64,000 bases of DNA from Tomocerus qinae. Taxonomy: Eukaryota; Arthropoda; Collembola; Entomobryomorpha; Tomoceridae. Within the stretch, counting starts at the first letter, position 1; each line of letters begins with the position of its first letter. The position numbers and the translations under genes are program-made. Below, one piece after another: positions 24,034 through 34,916 of this stretch. The stretch spans positions 74,400,001 through 74,464,000 of the forward strand of contig CM034546.1 of NCBI GenBank assembly GCA_020055645.1. Direction: 5' to 3'. Under the pieces are notes generated by a model that worked only from the letters and a program-made list of their open reading frames with translations, ran no database searches and had not been told where the DNA came from.

Positions 24034-26963
24034 TTAAGGTGTAGACCAATTACCAGGGAAAACTATAATATAATCTCCTTTAGAATGTGATTTTTTGTGT
24101 TCCTTTAAATCTATCTTGCTTGTAAATCGTTGCTTACAAAGTTTGCACGAATAACGTGTGTATGGTTGGGGTTTGATACCATGTGTTCGTAAATGGGTTC
24201 TCAACAAACGTTCGGTTTTAAAACGAACATCACAAACTGAACAAGGGAATGTTGTTTCGCCAGTGTGAATTCTTTCGTGGCTGATGGCATTTTTCTTCTT
24301 TGTGAATTTCTTGTCGCAAAATTGGCAAGCAAAAGTTTTTTCTTGTAAGGTATGAAGTACTTCATGATCTTTTAAATACCGTTTTGTAAGAAATGACTTT
24401 CCACAAATTGGACACAGAAATGATTTCTCCGAATTGTGTGTCTTGGTGTGATAGAATACAGCACTAACAGTGGGGAAACATTTTCCACAAATGGTACATG
24501 AATGAGGTTTTTCTCCGGTGTGTGTTCTCTCATGTCTTGTTTTATCGCTGTTGGTGTGAAACCGTTTCTCGCAAAATGAACATGGATGTGGGGGAGGTTC
24601 TCCGTTGTGTGCTCGTTCATGTCTTTTCCATGCTTTTCTGTTTGAAAACCTCTCTGGACAAAATGGACACACAAATGGCTGTTCTCCCGTATGAATTCGT
24701 ACATGTTCCTTCAAACCGTATTTAGTCGAAAATTTCATGTCACAGACTTGACAGGCATTCGGCTTATTTCCCGTATGAGTTACATTATGTTTATTTAGAG
24801 AAGCTGCGAATAAAAAGGATTTGCCACATGTTTCACATTCAAAGGGCTTCTTAAGATTCTCACTACAGTGAACATACTTCTTATGAGTTGCCAGCTTTTG
24901 ATGAGTTGAAAGATTTTTTCCACAAATATCACACTCCAATAAAATACCTTGGTGGGTCTTTTCGTGTGCACGCAAATATTTTTGAACTCGATAAGCTTTT
25001 GGACAATTTGAACATTGAAAATTCCTTTTGTCAGGGTCCCCATGAATTTTCATATGTTGATTTAAATATTTTTTGAACTTGAACGTTTTCCCACATTGCG
25101 AACATTTATTTGATTCACTAGAATCATCTTCACATTCCGGTAATGTCGCATCATTTAAATCGTTCATGTTAGTGCATTTATGATTTACTATTTCAAGAAA
25201 TTCTTCAAAGTCTTGATGGCAAATGGTACAGTTTTTGTTTTTAATTTCCTCGCTTTTGTGAACCATCAAGTGTGACTCATACTCTTCCTTATTTGAGAAC
25301 TGCTCTTGACAGAATGGACACGGTGGTGGATGGATTAGTTGATGTGTTTTTAGTTTTGTCATTCTCGAAAACGTTGCTAAACAAATAGAGCATTCATGAG
25401 TTGTGTCTTTCGAGTTTTTGTTAGACTCAGGACTTTTTAAATTAGCTTTTTCTATGGTAACTTTTGGTTGACGTTGAGATGCGTTGGCTTTCTTCTTAGA
25501 AACATTTTCTTTTAACGATTTCTCTAATTTCAAAGATCGATGATCCTCCTCACTCATTTCCGTCGATGTATTAACCAAATTCATCGTGTCATTCTCCACA
25601 TCATCGTAACCTGGTCCACTAATTGAAAAATTATTTGAAGACTCATTATCAGAAAAACTTTTCACGGACGCATTGCTATTCTCATCGTCATTGGATGTAT
25701 TGTCCATCTTTACTTCTACCGCAGCTGACAAAGTGAGCAAGCACGTATCTATAGTGTAAATACAGAACTAATTAATAACCAATTTAATTGTGCGACTGGA
25801 AATTTGATAATTTTTAACATATTAAATCATTAATGCTTTGGTGAACTTATATACCTTCCAAAATCAAACCTCTTAATATTTCTGTCGGTTTGCCTTTAAT
25901 TTTTGATTGATCTGAACATTTTGCATCTTCTGCCGACGAACTTATTTTGCTTTTCAGATTTCTTCTTATAATGTCGATTTTTCGCTCCAACAAGACGACT
26001 TGATCATAAAGCCTTTTAGATTCATCCACCAAAATCGAACAAGGGTAACAACAGTAAATCCACGATGACGGATTTCCATAATTCTTCAGAAAATTACAGC
26101 ATGTGCTTTCTGGAATATCCAAGAGTTTTTTAAGCAAATACACTACTTTTAATTGCTTTTGCAGTAGCATATTCCCTTTTCCCAAACCTGAAATTATATT
26201 TTTAAATACACATTCAACATTTAGACATTATATAAGTAAGTGTGAACAGGCACGTATCCAGAAATTTGGTCAAGGGAGAGCGCAACCAAAATAAAATTTC
26301 TCTTTTTCTCAGATTTAGGGGGACACTGCGCCCCCCCGCCCCCTACTGGATATGTGCTTGAGCGTGAAAAAGTGTACGATATGTACATATGAATTATAGA
26401 ATCTGTTCATTCATCATTGTTGATGTAGTACCCAGTTTTGAAACCAATAGAGGTTTCCCACAATTGGTGACCGGTCACTAACTTAACATGAATAGGTATT
26501 GAAATGACTACAGTACCTATCTGTGTTATCCTGGAATTGTGGGAAACGTCTATTGACAAAAGAATGATAAGACATCATATACAATTCACAGTCACAAAAT
26601 GTTAATTGTAAAATCACAGTTGACGAGTTGACTAACAACTAATTACATAATAACGAATGTCTTAATAATTAAAAGTGGACCAGTTACTTTATTTTTTCAG
26701 AAATTAATCTAAATATAAATTCCGTGATTCGGATACACAATTACTTAAACTTTAGTAAAATGTACGCAATATTACCAGGGCCGCAGCCAGAAAAAAATTT
26801 GCTTAATGGACTTAATGGCTGAATATTATAAAATATTTATAATAATAAATCAATAAATTGTAAACTTACCTTCATTGTCAAAAATTGGTGCAAAAGAATC
26901 TTCTTTGCTATTTGTATAGCAAACAAAACATCTATCAACAGTCCCGTTACTATAACCACCCAT
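24034..26963 (-). CDS. ZAD-like C2H2 zinc-finger protein, gene B (713 aa)
   Basis: Exons are 26963-26870, 26187-25855 and 25748-24034 (2142 nt). Exon 1 reads MGGYSNGTVDRCFVCY. Exon 2 is the same length as in gene A (333 nt) and ends the four-cysteine module with WIYCCYPC, so the usual Trp before the pair is replaced by Cys. A leucine/lysine-rich helix follows. Exon 3 has an acidic Asn/Ser-rich linker, then about fifteen fingers: the same N-terminal trio as gene A (ECSIC; PPPCPFC; C2HC ending NHKC) and twelve further C2H2 fingers including GEPPPHPCSFC. The last eleven residues after the final finger are hydrophobic (GDYIIVFPGNW). Both introns are phase 1. It is expected to act in the nucleus; the target is unknown. 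Confidence 0.9.
26247..26360. mobile_element. hAT-type MITE, 114 bp, in intron 1 of gene B
   Basis: Ends CAGGCACGTATCCAG and CTGGATATGTGCTTG are flanked by 8-bp duplications AGTGTGAA (26239-26246) and AGCGTGAA (26361-26368), seven of eight identical. G- and C-runs lie near the right end. Solo ends of this family lie at 23269-23283 and 37654-37668. Confidence 0.82.
26448..26552. mobile_element. 105-bp MITE in intron 1 of gene B, inverted copy
   Basis: This is the same element as at 21636-21740 but in the opposite orientation, with the GTGACCGGTCAC palindrome near the left end here. One end carries an AGAGG for AGACG change. Confidence 0.85.
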
Positions 26964-28800
26964 TTTTTAACTCATCCAAAAAATTGAGTTAACGCTGAAA
27001 GCCCAAAAATACAAAATATAGAAATATTCAACATTCAATATTAGACCACGGAATTGGGATGCCAAAATCCTACGAGTTTGCCGCCGTTTTTGCTGGTGGG
27101 TAACTCCTGATAGCCGAAGCGGACGGTCTAGTTAGCCGAAGTTCTAGATAGCTGAAGCCCGAATGAACCACACCGAAACCGAAGCCTTGGGTATCCGAAG
27201 CCGAAAAATGTAGCTGGTAGCCTAACGTCCAAAGTCCCAGCTACCCGAAGCCAGAAGGCTCAGCCTCAGCTAGCCAAAGCTGACGTGTTAAGGTTGGGAT
27301 AAGTTGTACTCTTCTATAATATTGAAATGTCTGTAAAAAACTAGAGTAAAGCTGAATGGAAGTGGAAAACTTTGATGTATATTTAAAGTGCGGATCCAGA
27401 CCTCGGACTCTTAGATTTTCAAAATGTGGTTTGGTGACCGAGTAATTCGCACCGAAATTTTCGCGCCATCAAAATTGGACGACGTTTATTTATCGTAAGT
27501 CTGAAAATGGCCAAAACATTTTCTTAAGATTCTTTTACTCAAAAAATTTTGCGTAATTTTTATTTTAAAAAATGTTTACTAAAAATAAAAATTTAGGTTT
27601 TTTACACATTTATATTTTTGAAATCCTTAAGGCATGAAACGTCGAGATTGACATAAAGACAATTCATTTGCTTAAATAAATGGTTTACGGAAAATATCAT
27701 TTTTAATGTATCATATTTCTGCAGAGTACCACATTTTAACTGAAAGGCTCATTCATTTAAACTACCGGGTAATTAAAAATAAAGTTTTTTTTTGAATTGT
27801 CAATATTGCAAACAGGGAAATTGACCAAAGTTTAAGGTCTGAAGAGGGAGTTTACACACGTCTCATATTGTACCTAGCTCAAAAAAAGTTAAACGAAAAA
27901 TTCAAAAAAGAAGTCTTACACACTATACACACACCATCGTCCAATTCTTTGTTCGTGTTTTTGAGACAAATTATGACTTCTAGTTCCAGTTCCTAGACCC
28001 AGGATGAGAGATTTGGATTTTGGAAATACTCTTATTCAAATATGAAATGAGAAGATGCAATGAACGAAAATGTATGACGCCACAATAAAATAATATAGAC
28101 AATATATATAGACAGCGCTGGAAAATAATATTCACATTATGTGCATAATATATTTTACTCCAGACTTTAATACCTGATGATGGTCGACCAGGTTCTATTT
28201 CAGCTAGTCACCACGACACCACGTGAAATAACAAAAAATTAATACCGCAGAGCTAGAGGCAGCCTTAATTAATGCATAATATATTTTTAGTCACGACATG
28301 ACAAAGGACATCAAACTATATAAAACATCAAACATATAACAACAATTAAATTATTTTATTCACATAATATTCGAAAAACATACAATTGTAGACTAATATT
28401 CCCAACTTAACTACTTAATAATTTTTTAACCAACATTTTGGCATTTAACAATTCAGTTCGTTTCCTACCCATTCGACACTTGCCAGCAGTTTTATTTACA
28501 TTTTCAAAGATCACTGTCAGCTAAGAGTTGGCAAAACGGTGTCACTTTTTTCTGTGGTTTCAAGGTTTATTAGATACTATGTGTAAACTGGGTTACTGGG
28601 TTGGATGACCATTTTAAAGTGTATACCTAATCTAAATAAATAGCTTAATTTCAATCCGTTTTAAGTTACACAGTATTTTTCCAAAAATAGATAAAACTTA
28701 CTAATACTTATTAAAAAGAACTGTCCACAAGTATAGTGTATACTGGGCACCTAGCCAAAATTCCTGTAGTATTAGCTAGTACGCAGTGTATTTGTGTATT
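26964..28800. other. Intergenic region with CCGAAG repeats
   Basis: At about 27108-27290 the strings TAGCCGAAG, TACCCGAAGCC and TATCCGAAGCC recur every 20-30 bases. The same loose repeat is found at 57285-57440 and 57720-57800. A TTTTCGCGCC motif at about 27455 links it to the repeat at 10189 and 57520. I see no gene. Confidence 0.6.
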
Positions 28801-29068
28801 AGGTTACCTCGTCAGGATGTTTGAAAAATGAAAATTCACTTTTTTCATTTGTGGATCTAAATTGGACGATTTAGATCCACAGCCAAATCTGTACTCAAAG
28901 CTAAAGCTGTATGTGTACCCAATGGCAACCAACCTTTGGGTCATAGTCATTCATACGTCAAAACTGTGAGCCCAGCGTAGATTTGGCTGTGGATCTAAAT
29001 CGTCCAATTTAGATCCACAAATGAAAAAAGGGAATTTTCATTTTTCAAACATCCTGAAGAGGTAACCT
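28801..29068. mobile_element. Inverted-repeat MITE, 268 bp
   Basis: Arms of about 92 bp (28801-28893 and 28978-29068) begin AGGTTACCTCGTCAGGATGT and are nearly perfect reverse complements, each with an internal small palindrome GATCTAAAT...ATTTAGATC. There is no coding capacity, and target duplications are not evident. Confidence 0.85.
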
Positions 29069-29165
29069 GACACTCAAATCACTATAACTACAGCAACTTT
29101 GACACCTAGCACTGTTAGGGCCCTCGTACTACTAAACTTCAGTATCGTTAATAAATTTTACTATA

Positions 29166-29275
29166 AGCAATAAATATAATAAATAATATAGCAATAAATA
29201 ATATAGCAATAAATAATATAGCAATAAATAATGTAGCAATAAATAATGTAGCAATAAATAATATAGCAATAAATT
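29166..29275. repeat. 15-bp tandem repeat
   Basis: About seven copies of GCAATAAATAATATA. It makes a leucine/tyrosine-rich false reading frame on the minus strand. Confidence 0.92.
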
Positions 29276-31199
29276 TTTGAGGTATTTTGTGGTTATTTTT
29301 ACATACTTAACCATACATAGTGAATGTATGGTTAAGTAAATTATAAGTATGTAAATAAATAATGTCGAACAAGGTAAAATGATGTAATTAATTTTACAAT
29401 TAATTAAGCTTATAAGTGTACATTTTTGTCTGATTATAGGTAAAAGCATGGATAGAATTTAATATAAATACGGATAGGTAGTTAGGTAAAATCACTCATT
29501 CTCAATCAAGAGAATCTGAGTACGAAACATTAAACATCTTGAATTGAAAGTCGTGTTGCTCTTAGAAAAGCCATTAAGGCATTAAATGCTAAATTCTAAT
29601 TCTAAAGTAACTAATATATATTTTCGAATGCTAAAACTAAACTATGATTTTAATTTCCGGGCCAAAAGTATCTTCCGTATATTATGTTCTTTTAACAGAT
29701 AATATTGTTCGACTGAGAATTATAGAAAGTCAGAAAAAATCATGGTTGCAAAAAAACTGTAAGGGAATTTTCCACGAAAACAGCAACAGCGCCTGCCCCT
29801 TATGCAGTAGCTATTTTGGCTTCTAAGGATGGTCTTAAGAAAAAGTCACCAGTACAGGACATAAGGATGGATGATAAATTAACACCAATACCTAAGTCGC
29901 GCATTAGAACTAGTAATTAAAAATCATTTATTTGACATGGTAGTGTATAAGTCCAAAACTGCCGTGGACAGTTGTTCCATATTATAGCTTCTTTATGGGG
30001 GGGAGGGGAGTCAAAACTGGCAATTTGAAGGCATTTCTTAAACGTCGTTTATCAATCGCGACAGCTCCGAACCGGGCATTTTCAAATAAATGTTTTTTTG
30101 TTTCCTTTACCCAAGAATACACCGTAAGGATATTGAGATACGAGTGTAGAAGCACTGGACAATAGGCCTCCAATCATAGGACATTACATTTTATTTGTAC
30201 ACTTACAAGATTATACTAGCAGTGTGAGTTATTTTTGAAAAAGAGAGATGAGAATTTCCAAACTCGTCTTGCAAGTAATAACAATAGAGTATGCATCTTT
30301 TAAATGCAATTTAACAAAACATTTATAGTTTTTGTTTTCGCTGTCAATTTCTGTAAGAAATTGGGAACTAGTACCACCTAGTGTCCCATTTAATTGTGTA
30401 ATAATATTTTACATTTAGCCACTAGCAGAAGTGATATCATTTTAATATTTTAGCCTTACTATACCTATTCTTTTAAGTATATCGTATACTGCAACTACAC
30501 TAAACCTAGATTATAGTGTAGTTGCTTTCCCAGTCGTTTATAGTGTGTGTATTTCTTTCGACCGACCAAAAAGCCACATAAAGAAGAAGTTTGACCAGCG
30601 ATTTGGTCAAAGAGGAAGGTATTCTGCTCAACGGAATACCTCAAATGAGAAACACTCTTATCAAAACACGAAGCTTCTGACTGGCATAGCCGGCTGGTAG
30701 AACAGAAGTAGTTGATGGATATTAAGACATAGAAAGGATCATTAGAAAATGGCAAAAACATATATTTAACAACAACTCTATCCTTGGACAAAAGGATGAC
30801 AGTAAAGATGATAATAACTGTTTACGCTGAAACACGGATGTTTGTTCCTTTCAGCTTTCACCCTACCCAGATACTATTATTAGAATTTCTGGGTTTGGAT
30901 GTGGCCAAAATTCATCGACATAAAGCCGCCCCTCAGAGATTTCTTAAGCATATTTCATCATATATGCATAAAACTTGAAGTTGGAGCAGCCGACTAAAGA
31001 AAACTGAACCTTGTCATTTATACTGGATACTGCCGTAAACAGTCTAGGAAACGATATGTTGGCAATTCAATTTCAGACTCTAGAATTAGATCATCCCATA
31101 TAGTGTACTTTTACCGCATTGACAAAATGGGTGTTGATTCTACTGTTAACGGTTACCTGCGAAGATTAAAAGAAGTGTTTGAAGAGGACAGAGTAGAAT
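29276..31199. other. Gene-free stretch
   Basis: No supported gene. The segment near 30930-30975 (CAGAGATTTCTTAAGCATAT followed by TTCATCATATATGCA) resembles one at 37600-37640, so it is probably an old shared repeat, perhaps part of the transposase relic just downstream. Confidence 0.4.
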
Positions 31200-31560
31200 A
31201 CAGCATTATCATTTGGAATCATATAAAACCTGATGGCCATTACCACGGATGGGGTAGCAGTATTCTCTAGGAATGAAAATGGATTGGGTGTCAAATTATC
31301 AAAAGAACTAATAGAGGATAAGGGAACTCTGTACAGGGTTCATAGCCAGGCTCATCGTTTACATTTAGCCGGAAGACACTTAGTGGAGGCGGTTCCAGTA
31401 ACTGCAAGAGTTTGAGTCACATATAGAAGCCATATCCATTATAACGCTCAAAATTCAAAGAACTTGGCGAAAGTGACATTGTTGAAGCAAATGAGAATTA
31501 CTTATGTTTTCGATGAGAGGTTAGCTACTTACAGTGCGCTTTGCATAAACCATATAAGGC
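31200..31560 (+). pseudogene. hAT/ZNF862-type transposase relic
   Basis: The frame 31233-31415 contains ITTDGVAVFSRNENGLGVKL and then HSQAHRLHLAGRHLVEAVP. This matches the order TDG(A)..M..KNG(V)..KL ... H..AHRL.LA seen in the core of hAT-like transposases related to ZNF862. It stops at 31415. Further fragments (KQMRITYVFDERL) continue in another frame. It is short, frameshifted and without zinc-finger or dimerisation parts, so it is dead. Confidence 0.6.
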
Positions 31561-31849
31561 AAATTTTGCCACTTTTGGTTCTTGACTATCCGCAATAGCT
31601 GCTGACACTACCTTTTCACCTGACCCTAGGGCTAAGGCGCGAGGTTTACGTGATGCAACGTCTAACATTAACTTTGTGCTAATTTTTCATTTAATGTCAG
31701 ACATTATGGCCACATGGGCAGCGTCTAACATTGTGAAATAATTATTGCTGGCTGGCATTTTGGCAAATAGCTCATCACCATTGACAGCATTTTCCCATGA
31801 ACAAATCATTAGTAAAATACACATGTTTGTTTATACTCTATTTTAGTAT

Positions 31850-32075
31850 TAGACCAGTGACCATTAACGGTAGACCAGTGACCATTAACATTAGACCAGT
31901 GACCATTAACATAGACCAGTGACCATTAATATAGACCAGTGACCAATGACATAGATCCATGACCATTAACATAGACCAGTGACCATTAATATAGACCAGT
32001 GACCAATAACATAGATCAGTGACCATTAACATAGACCAGTGACCATTAACATTAGACCAGTGGCCATTAACCCCC
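31850..32075. repeat. 19-21 bp minisatellite
   Basis: About eleven copies of (AT)AGACCAGTGACCATTAAC with small length changes. No function is evident. Confidence 0.93.
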
Positions 32076-32704
32076 GCTTCCCCTCACCCACAGGGGCTAG
32101 TGTAATTTTATGGTTAATGGAGAAGACATATCGAAACATACCAGTTCGAATGCCATTCGAATATTATAAAAACGCATACGAAATAAAAAATTTAAATGCA
32201 TCTTTAACACCTTAAAAAAGTAGATTTGAGAAATAATTAGTCGGCAAATAGAGACCGTCAAAATGATATTCGCAATTTATAGCGATTCTAGAGTGATAGT
32301 CCTTTTCAAAAGTCTCCACCATATACTGATTCAAATAATTTTTAAAGTGTTGTTAATATGAGTTATCATCGCAAAGATATTTCCCATACGTCGTCCTAGA
32401 TACACAAGAAATTGCTAGACCTCGTAACAATAAATAAGAAACCCTTTTCGATTATTTTGGATACAGATTACAGATAGATCTGTTGACACTTTCGAAAACT
32501 AACTACTTGTCATCCAAATTCAGTCTTTGGAAGAAGACCGCGGATGGTTACAGTTACAACTTACAACCGTGAGCGGTATTTCTACAGAACTGTCAAAGTC
32601 AAGATGAATGTAGATGTAAAAGAAGTTTTCGAAGAGGACAAAAAGCTTTATGGAATAGATATGTGGAAATACAAAGATAATCTAAATAATAATGTATCAC
32701 AATA

Positions 32705-32873
32705 AATGTTTTCGATTTCGATAATGTACCCCAAAGAAGGGTTACCCGAAGTCCACCACATGCAATGTGCCTTTGTCGGGTAACTTTGGAAGGCACCCGA
32801 CATAATCACATTACGTGTGTTAGACTTCGGGTAAACTGCTTTGGGGTACATAATCGAAAACATTAATTGATAG
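32705..32873. mobile_element. MITE, TAATGTTTTCGAT family, longer form
   Basis: Ends AATGTTTTCGATTTCGATAA and TAATCGAAAACATT surround TGTACCCCAAAG/CTTTGGGGTACA. Inside are a further inverted GGGTTACCCGAAGTC/GACTTCGGGTAAAC pair and a GGGTAACTTTGG segment. It shares terminal 20-25 bases with the element at 14457-14558. Confidence 0.75.
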
Positions 32874-33792
32874 AGTGCCTGTTTTCTCTTGAAAAGAAAA
32901 TGGCTTTAGACTCATTCCTTAAAAAAGGCGAGAACAGTAGTTCATAGTATTCTAGCAAAAGAGAACAAGCAATGGTATACAACCTTATGAACCATACGAT
33001 CGATTCTTAGGAAAAACTTCAAGAACTTTTCGTAAATATAGACATATTTTGAAGACATGAACACCTTAACACATCAGATCTATCTTAACTAAAAGATGTA
33101 TATTTCTGTCTCCAGGACTAGACTACTATTATACCTAGACTGCTATTAGGTCATTTAAGACATTCTAATGTTATATCTTTACTGACCTTATTCAAAGAAT
33201 AACAACTTCTTTGAATAGACTAAGTGCGATACCAGTCGACACTTTGTCCGGAAAAATGGGGGGGGGGGTTAAAATTGGAGAAAAAACTAAAAAAATTAAT
33301 TACACAGACTATATTGATATTTTACAAGTAAATCCATCACTTTATAACAATGGATATTGTAAAAAATGTTATCAAAGTTTAGATAATAGTTAAATAAAAT
33401 TAGTCTGACTATGATTTTTTAACCATCCTCTTAGTTTAAAAATCAGCCAGTAATACGGAAAAATGTAATAATAATGAGAAATATAGTTAATTTCTACAAT
33501 AACATAAATAAAGGTTGAGAGAACCATTCATTCTCTACGATCTTGACAAAAATTACTAACAGAACTAATCAAAAATGACGTGCAAAGTTCAAAGTTGTAA
33601 TATAGATTCAATAGCAACCATACGCATACGGTGTATAGGAACTGCTCGACAATGGACAATATGCTGCAGATAAATAATATAAACTATAGACCAATATCGG
33701 TCCACATCCCCCAGTCCTAATGACAGGTCTTAAGTTTGAAACTGTATTTTTCATTTAACAATGTAAGGAATAAAATGCTAAATACATAAACA

Positions 33793-33917
33793 GCGCAAAA
33801 AGCGACATTATTCAAAAAATCGGCCGAAAAAATTAGATAACTGCTGACCACACCGTATTCAACCTGAAAGCTAAGTTTTCGGCCGATTTTTTAAATACTG
33901 CCATGTCGCGTTTTGCG
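33793..33917. mobile_element. Small inverted-repeat element
   Basis: GCGACATTATTCAAAAAATC then GGCCGAAAA at the left mirror TTTTCGGCC then GATTTTTTAAATACTGCCAT and GTCGC at the right. Flanking CGCAAAA/TTTTGCG extends the arms to about 40 bp with a loop of about 45 bp. Confidence 0.65.
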
Positions 33918-34080
33918 TGGTGTTTTCTTTTACACTTTGTTTTTAATAGAAATCTGGAGCTTTACGAAGACTGTGGTGGGCCTTGAGGTTTAAATCTTAT
34001 ACGACATTCTTGACCCAAAATTCCGATTTAGATAACTTATGAACTATTATGTATTTGGATATCTAATGGTTCCACACTAT

Positions 34081-34188
34081 TCCCCCCGAAATCGGAGAAA
34101 ATTAAGGAATTTTTGCCTTAAAACCCAAACATTTTTTTAACATATAATTTGTCACCCCCCTCGAGATTTTTTTCTAGCTACGGCCCTG
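34081..34188. mobile_element. hAT-type MITE with a degenerate left end
   Basis: The right end TAGCTACGGCCCTG matches the CAGGGCCGCAGC family. An exact 8-bp duplication CACACTAT lies at 34073-34080 and 34189-34196. The left end is only a C-run (TCCCCCCG), so its inverted repeat is lost. Confidence 0.75.
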
Positions 34189-34916
34189 CACACTATCCAC
34201 AAGTGTGTATCATCACTATATAATAAAAATATTTATTTTTTAAATCGCATGTACCCATGTCTCTTGGAATTTGCGGCTTTTTGTTGTTTATTGTTATGCG
34301 ATTGCGCATAACAATAAGCCCACCACCGGTTAAAAGTATTTCGAAATTAACCAATACACATGATTATGCTGGATGCCTATCTTTCGAAATCGAGTTACTC
34401 ATACTGGGGGCTACTAGTTATAGATATATAGGTAGTAGTAACTATAACTATAGAAAACATTCCCTTTTCTGCCCTTGTAACTTGGCAAAGAATTATCGAG
34501 CGAGACTTCCCATACCGCATTCTATTGTACATTGAACACGAACAAGAGATTCGATAATAAGATACTATAATACTGATTGTAATTTGAGAAGGTAAAACAA
34601 GAAAGATATTCTTAGTCTAAAGACTAGTTTTTGGGGACTATTTCTAAGCTAAGTTAAGTCAGTCATTTTTAAGTTTAAGAAAACTTTTGCATTAGATTAG
34701 GTGCATTTTCTAAAGGTTGTCCAATATTATTATTGTATGACCAAGATTTTTGAACTTTGAAATATAATATAATGCATTAGAACAAAAGTTTTTTTACAAT
34801 GATTATAGCAAGAACATTGTTATGGGTAATTCAGTTAAAGATTGATCACTAATTAATAATAATTAATGAAAGCTTATGACGAGTAGAGCATGAGATTTTG
34901 CGTAACAAGAAACCTA

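Noticed and set aside
29132-29449. Leu/Tyr-rich membrane-like frame on minus
   Set aside because: It is the 15-bp AT-rich tandem repeat read in frame.
33211-33393. Open frame with YCKKCYQSL near a G-run
   Set aside because: One CxxC in a 60-codon frame is not enough for a zinc domain. No splice signals or partner exon were found.
34289-34314. Perfect 11-bp hairpin ATTGTTATGCG / CGCATAACAAT
   Set aside because: Short AT-rich hairpin without T-run, gene end or repeat context; chance or a remnant, no function supported.
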